From contig DASSSA010000015.1 of the NCBI GenBank assembly GCA_035701505.1, positions 1-14,234 on the forward strand: 14,234 nucleotides of DNA, in the 5' to 3' direction. How positions within the stretch are numbered: the stretch's first letter is position 1; each line of letters opens with the position of its first letter. The position numbers and the translations under genes were made by a program. This DNA is from AC-69 sp035701505. GTDB lineage: Bacteria; Actinomycetota; UBA4738; HRBIN12. Below, piece after piece: positions 11,024 through 14,234 of the stretch. The notes beneath the pieces are model-generated. The model was not told the DNA's origin and ran no database searches. It saw only the letters and a list, made by a program, of their open reading frames with translations.

Positions 11024-13222
11024 TCAGCCGGCGAGCAGCTTTGGGATCGCGCCCTCATAGGCGGACCGCGCTTTCTCGACCGTGGTCTCTAGGAGCGAAT
11101 CGAAGACCATCCCGGGTCCACCGGTCTCGCCCAGGCGCGAGAGCGGCACGTGATGCGCCGACGCCAGCGCTTCCACGGACTCTGCCTTCTCGGGCGCCAC
11201 CGAGACGACCGCTCGCGATGCCGATTCGGAGAAGAGCGCTACGTACCAGGGCTCATCCCCGGGAAGCGAGACCGCGAATCCCGTGTCGCCGGCAAAGGCC
11301 GACTCGGCCAGGGCGACGGCAAGGCCTCCATCGGAACAGTCGTGGGCCGAGGCCAGGAGATCACCCCGGGCCGCCTCGACCAACATCTGATGGAGCGAAG
11401 CCTCTCGGGCCAGGTCGAGGGCCGGCGGATGCCCGGACACACTCCGAAGCACGACCTGGGCGAATTCCGACCCTCCGAGCTCGGGAAAGGTCTCGCCCAG
11501 CAGGTAGACGAGGAAACCGGGACCAGGAAAGCCCGGCCGCACGAGGAGCCGATAGTCCTCGATGAGTCCGAGCATGCCGACGATCGGCGTGGGCCAGATC
11601 GCGGATGCGCCCGACTCGTTGTAGAAGCTCACGTTCCCCCCAGTCACGGGAGTGCCAAGCCTCCGGCAGGCATCCCCCATCCCCCGGATCGACTCGGCGA
11701 ACTCCCACATCACGGCGGGCCGCTCGGGATTTCCGAAGTTCATGCAGTTCGTGATGGCCAGGGGAGTGGCGCCCATGACCGCCACGTTCCGTGCGGCTTC
11801 GGCCACCGCGTGGGCCGCCCCGAGGTAAGGGTCGAGATGCCCGAACCGACCATTGCCGTCGCAGGAGAGCGCCAGGGCCCTCAACGTCCCCTCGATGCGG
11901 ATCACGGCGGCATCGATGCCGGGAGGCGCCACCGTGGAGCCCTGCACGAGCTGGTCGTATTGCTCGAACGCCCACCGCTTCGACGCCACGTTCGGCGAGG
12001 ACAAGACGGCGAGGAACGCGTCCCGTGGGTCGGTATCGACGGGGGCGAACGTGGGGTCGTCCTCCAGGATCTCGTGCCGCCCAGCCGGTCGCTCGATACG
12101 CCGCTCGTAGACGGGTCCTTCGTCCACCAGGGACCGGGCCGGTACATCCGCGACGACCGCGCCCCCCACTCGGACCACGAGGCGGCCGCCGTCCACGAGC
12201 GTTCCTACGACCGCGGAGGTCAGGCCCCACTTCTCGCAGACGCCCTGCGCCTCGTCGAGCCGCGAGGGATCCACCACCGCAAGCATCCGCTCCTGGGACT
12301 CGCTCGTCAGGATCTCGAACGGCTCGAGGCCCGCCTCACGGAGCGGGACTGCGTCGAGGTCCAGCTCCACCCCCAATCCGGCCCGGGCCGCGGTCTCGCT
12401 GGCCGCGCAGGTCAGCCCGGCTCCCCCCAGATCCTGCAGGCCAAGCAACAGTCCGCCCTCGACGAGCTCCAGGCAGGTCTCGATGAGCAACTTCCCGGCG
12501 AAGGGGTCGCCGATCTGGACGCTCGGCCGGGCGTCCCCCGCCTGGTCCTCGATTGTTCGCGACGCGAGCACCGAAACGCCGCCGATCCCGTCCCGGCCGG
12601 TAGCCGCCCCGATCAGGAGCAACATCGATCCCACCCGTACCTCGTTCCCCGTCATCAGCCGGTCAGCAGGCGCCACCCCCACGCACATCACGTTCACCGT
12701 TGGGTTCGCGGAATGGGGCTCGGCGAAGCGGATCTCGCCCCCCACGGTCGGCACGCCGATGCAGTTGCCGTAGCCGCCGATCCCGGCAACAACGCCGGTG
12801 AACAGGACCCGGTTGCGCTCCTCGATGAGCGGCCCGAACCGGAGGGCATCGAGGAGGGCCACGGGACGGGCACCCATCGACACGATGTCACGAACGATGC
12901 CTCCCACGCCCGTGGCCGCCCCCTGATAGGGCTCGACGGCGGACGGATGCGAGTGCGACTCCATCTTGAACACGGCGGCCAGACTTTCCCCGATGTCCAC
13001 CGCGCCGGCGTCTTGTCCCGGGCCCACCAGCACCTGCGGTCCCTCGGTGGGCAGGGTGCGAAGGTGAACTTTGCTCGACTTGTACGAGCAGTGCTCCGAC
13101 CACATGGCCGCGAACATCGCCAGCTCGGTTCGGTTGGGGTCGCGACCGAGCGTGGCGCGGATCCGGCCGAGTTCCCCGTCGGTCAGGCCCAGGGCCCGGT
13201 GAAGCGGTTGATCGACCTTCAC
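11024..13222 (-). CDS. purL: Phosphoribosylformylglycinamidine synthase subunit PurL (small type)
   Basis: The ATP-dependent synthetase subunit that converts FGAR to FGAM with ammonia from PurQ, in the PurSQL complex. The length of 732 residues is typical of the small, Gram-positive-type PurL. Visible are MWSEHCSYKSSK with His44 (40-51), the ATP-site block ESHSHPSAVEPYQGAATGVGGIVRDI (about 88-113), VPTVGGEIRF, DLGGAGLTCAASE, the second-half GNGRFGHLDPYLGA, TNCMNFGNPE, GTPVTGGNVSFYNE, and SAHDCSDGGLAVALAE. The GTG start lies one base after the purQ stop, so the two are translationally linked. A 26-bp gap separates it from purF. It shows no truncation or missing motif. Confidence 0.97.
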   Translation of the reverse strand: MKVDQPLHRALGLTDGELGRIRATLGRDPNRTELAMFAAMWSEHCSYKSSKVHLRTLPTEGPQVLVGPGQDAGAVDIGESLAAVFKMESHSHPSAVEPYQGAATGVGGIVRDIVSMGARPVALLDALRFGPLIEERNRVLFTGVVAGIGGYGNCIGVPTVGGEIRFAEPHSANPTVNVMCVGVAPADRLMTGNEVRVGSMLLLIGAATGRDGIGGVSVLASRTIEDQAGDARPSVQIGDPFAGKLLIETCLELVEGGLLLGLQDLGGAGLTCAASETAARAGLGVELDLDAVPLREAGLEPFEILTSESQERMLAVVDPSRLDEAQGVCEKWGLTSAVVGTLVDGGRLVVRVGGAVVADVPARSLVDEGPVYERRIERPAGRHEILEDDPTFAPVDTDPRDAFLAVLSSPNVASKRWAFEQYDQLVQGSTVAPPGIDAAVIRIEGTLRALALSCDGNGRFGHLDPYLGAAHAVAEAARNVAVMGATPLAITNCMNFGNPERPAVMWEFAESIRGMGDACRRLGTPVTGGNVSFYNESGASAIWPTPIVGMLGLIEDYRLLVRPGFPGPGFLVYLLGETFPELGGSEFAQVVLRSVSGHPPALDLAREASLHQMLVEAARGDLLASAHDCSDGGLAVALAESAFAGDTGFAVSLPGDEPWYVALFSESASRAVVSVAPEKAESVEALASAHHVPLSRLGETGGPGMVFDSLLETTVEKARSAYEGAIPKLLAG

Positions 13223-13223
13223 C

Positions 13224-13934
13224 TCACACCCTGGCGAGCGCGTACGCGAGGAGCGAGGCGAAGAGCGGTTGCCCGCCCGTGGACCCGACGTCGGGATCGA
13301 CGGCGTGCTCCGGGTGCGGCATGAGCCCGGTCACGTTGCCCTGCGGGTTCCTGATCCCCGCGATCGAGTCAGCGCTCCCGTTCACGTTGTACTCGTCGTC
13401 GAGCTCGCCGCCCGGACCGCAATATCGGAACGTGACCAGCGCCTCGCCCTCGATCCGCGCGAGGTCGTGGGGGGGAGCGGTGAACTGGCCCTCCCCGTGC
13501 TTAACCGGGATCCGCAGCACCTCGCCGGGGACCAGTCCTTCGGTGAGCGGAGAGAGCGAGGTCTCGACCCGCACGTCCACGAACCGGCATACGAACCGAA
13601 GCTGGCGGTTGCGGATGAGGGCTCCCGGTAACAATCCCGCCTCGCACAGGATCTGGAACCCGTTGCAGATGCCGACCACCGGCCCGCCCCGGTCAGCGAA
13701 GGCCCGGATCTCGTCCATGATCGGGGCGAACCGAGCGAGCGCGCCGGTCCGCAAGTAGTCGCCGTAAGAGAACCCGCCGGGGAGGATGACAGCGTCCACG
13801 CCGCGAAGGTCGCGATCGGCGTGCCACAACGGCACGCCATCGCCACCCATGAGCGCAGCGGCGCGAAGCGCATCCCGATCATCAAGCGAGCCGGGGAACG
13901 TCACTACGCCGACCCGTGGCGTGCCCGCGCTCAT
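13224..13934 (-). CDS. purQ: Phosphoribosylformylglycinamidine synthase subunit PurQ (glutaminase)
   Basis: A class I glutamine amidotransferase subunit that supplies ammonia to PurL. Among 236 residues the triad is clear: nucleophile Cys90 (GICNGFQIL), His207 and Glu209 (MPHPEHAVD). PGGFSYGDYLRTGALARFAP (52-71) is a PurQ hallmark. The N-terminal FPGSLDDRDA replaces the more common SNCD with SLDD, the form I associate with actinobacterial PurQ. The ATG start overlaps the purS stop by 4 bases (ATGA) and has GAGG 7 nt upstream. The stop lies 1 base before the purL GTG. Confidence 0.97.
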   Translation of the reverse strand: MSAGTPRVGVVTFPGSLDDRDALRAAALMGGDGVPLWHADRDLRGVDAVILPGGFSYGDYLRTGALARFAPIMDEIRAFADRGGPVVGICNGFQILCEAGLLPGALIRNRQLRFVCRFVDVRVETSLSPLTEGLVPGEVLRIPVKHGEGQFTAPPHDLARIEGEALVTFRYCGPGGELDDEYNVNGSADSIAGIRNPQGNVTGLMPHPEHAVDPDVGSTGGQPLFASLLAYALARV

Positions 13935-14206
13935 GGGACGTCCTCGAACCGAAGATCGGGGGCCGACGCCACGATGCGATAGCTCTCGATCACTGGGTTT
14001 GAAAGGAGCCGCCGCGCCATCTCGTCCACCTGCGAAACGGCCGCCGCTTCCGTCTCCGCGTCCACCACAAGCTCCACGTACTTGCCCACGCGTACGTTCG
14101 AGGCATTCGTCCAGCCCATCGCGGGAAGGGATCCTTCGATGGCCTTTCCCTGGGGATCGAGGAGCCCCGGCTTCAGCGAAACGACGACCCGGAATCGGTA
14201 CTTCAT
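13931..14206 (-). CDS. purS: Phosphoribosylformylglycinamidine synthase subunit PurS
   Basis: A small 91-residue structural subunit that bridges PurL and PurQ and helps form the ammonia path. The N-terminal YRFRVVVSLKPGLLDPQGKAI (about 3-23) and the middle NVRVGKYVELVV (about 37-48) are standard. The tail MARRLLSNPVIESYRI is the family's ferredoxin-like closing helix and strand. ATG at 14206 was chosen since the domain starts immediately after it. Its end overlaps purQ. Upstream, another open frame runs to the window edge and ends in TGA at 14203-14205, overlapping the purS ATG, which suggests that an earlier purine gene precedes it. Confidence 0.95.
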   Translation of the reverse strand: MKYRFRVVVSLKPGLLDPQGKAIEGSLPAMGWTNASNVRVGKYVELVVDAETEAAAVSQVDEMARRLLSNPVIESYRIVASAPDLRFEDVP

Positions 14207-14234
14207 CCCCGGTCCGGCACTCCCATGCGCTGAC
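14203..14234 (-). CDS. Possible 3' end of an upstream gene (partial)
   Basis: In the frame that ends in TGA at 14205-14203 (ATGA overlap with purS), the last residues read QRMGVPDRG. The G/C-biased third positions and the 4-base overlap, the same style as purS-purQ, suggest a real upstream gene, perhaps another purine gene such as purC or purB. Only nine residues are visible, so the identity cannot be stated. Confidence 0.3.
   Translation of the reverse strand, partial: QRMGVPDRG

Noticed and set aside
11150..13324. 724-residue open frame antisense to purL
   Set aside because: It is the mirror of a gene with all PurL motifs. Its translation is rich in Arg, Gly, Pro and His, with no recognisable domain. 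Long antisense frames are common in GC-rich DNA.

Overview
The window is a strongly GC-rich bacterial chromosome segment, and an actinobacterium (Actinomycetota) is the best guess. Supporting signs are the very high G+C at third codon positions, many GTG starts, the clustered tRNA-Glu/Asp/Phe genes (an arrangement familiar from actinobacteria), an actinobacterial-style PurQ N-terminus (FPGSLDDRD), and -10 boxes placed so close to start codons that leaderless transcripts are likely. No mobile element, CRISPR array or rRNA was seen. I cannot place it below phylum level.

Layout, left to right. (1) 1-1802, plus strand: a berberine-bridge-enzyme-like flavoprotein oxidase that may begin before the window, then a small DUF192 protein. 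(2) 1794-2349: a 54-residue single-pass membrane protein candidate on the minus strand, then a plus-strand tRNA cluster Glu(UUC)-Asp(GUC)-Phe(GAA) with GC-rich hairpins in its leader and spacer. (3) 2375-3193, minus strand: an unrecognised 272-residue soluble protein, divergent from the next operon across a 41-bp gap with a 12-bp palindrome. (4) 3235-8078, plus strand: a tightly packed set of E1-alpha, E1-beta and E2 subunits of a 2-oxoacid dehydrogenase complex, then a cytosolic BtuF-like cobalamin-binding protein whose start overlaps the E2 stop, a 69-residue small protein with its own -10 box, and a hotdog-fold protein resembling 3-aminobutyryl-CoA ammonia lyase (Kal). (5) 8093-14234, minus strand: de novo purine genes read leftward in the order purS-purQ-purL-purF-purM, with overlaps or gaps of at most 26 bp, followed by a stand-alone CheY-like receiver protein.

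How the genes fit together. The purine genes form a coherent operon: PurSQL makes FGAM from FGAR, PurF makes phosphoribosylamine from PRPP, and PurM closes the imidazole ring to AIR. The plus-strand operon is the less ordinary part. A 2-oxoacid dehydrogenase without its E3 is coupled to a B12-binding-type protein and then to a CoA-ester ammonia lyase. This could reflect amino-acid (lysine or branched-chain) catabolism feeding acyl-CoA, but that is inference: none of the other lysine-fermentation genes is visible. I found no system I would call clearly new. The items most worth a second look are the E2/BtuF-like/Kal neighbourhood, the unrecognised 272-residue protein, and the leaderless-type promoters.
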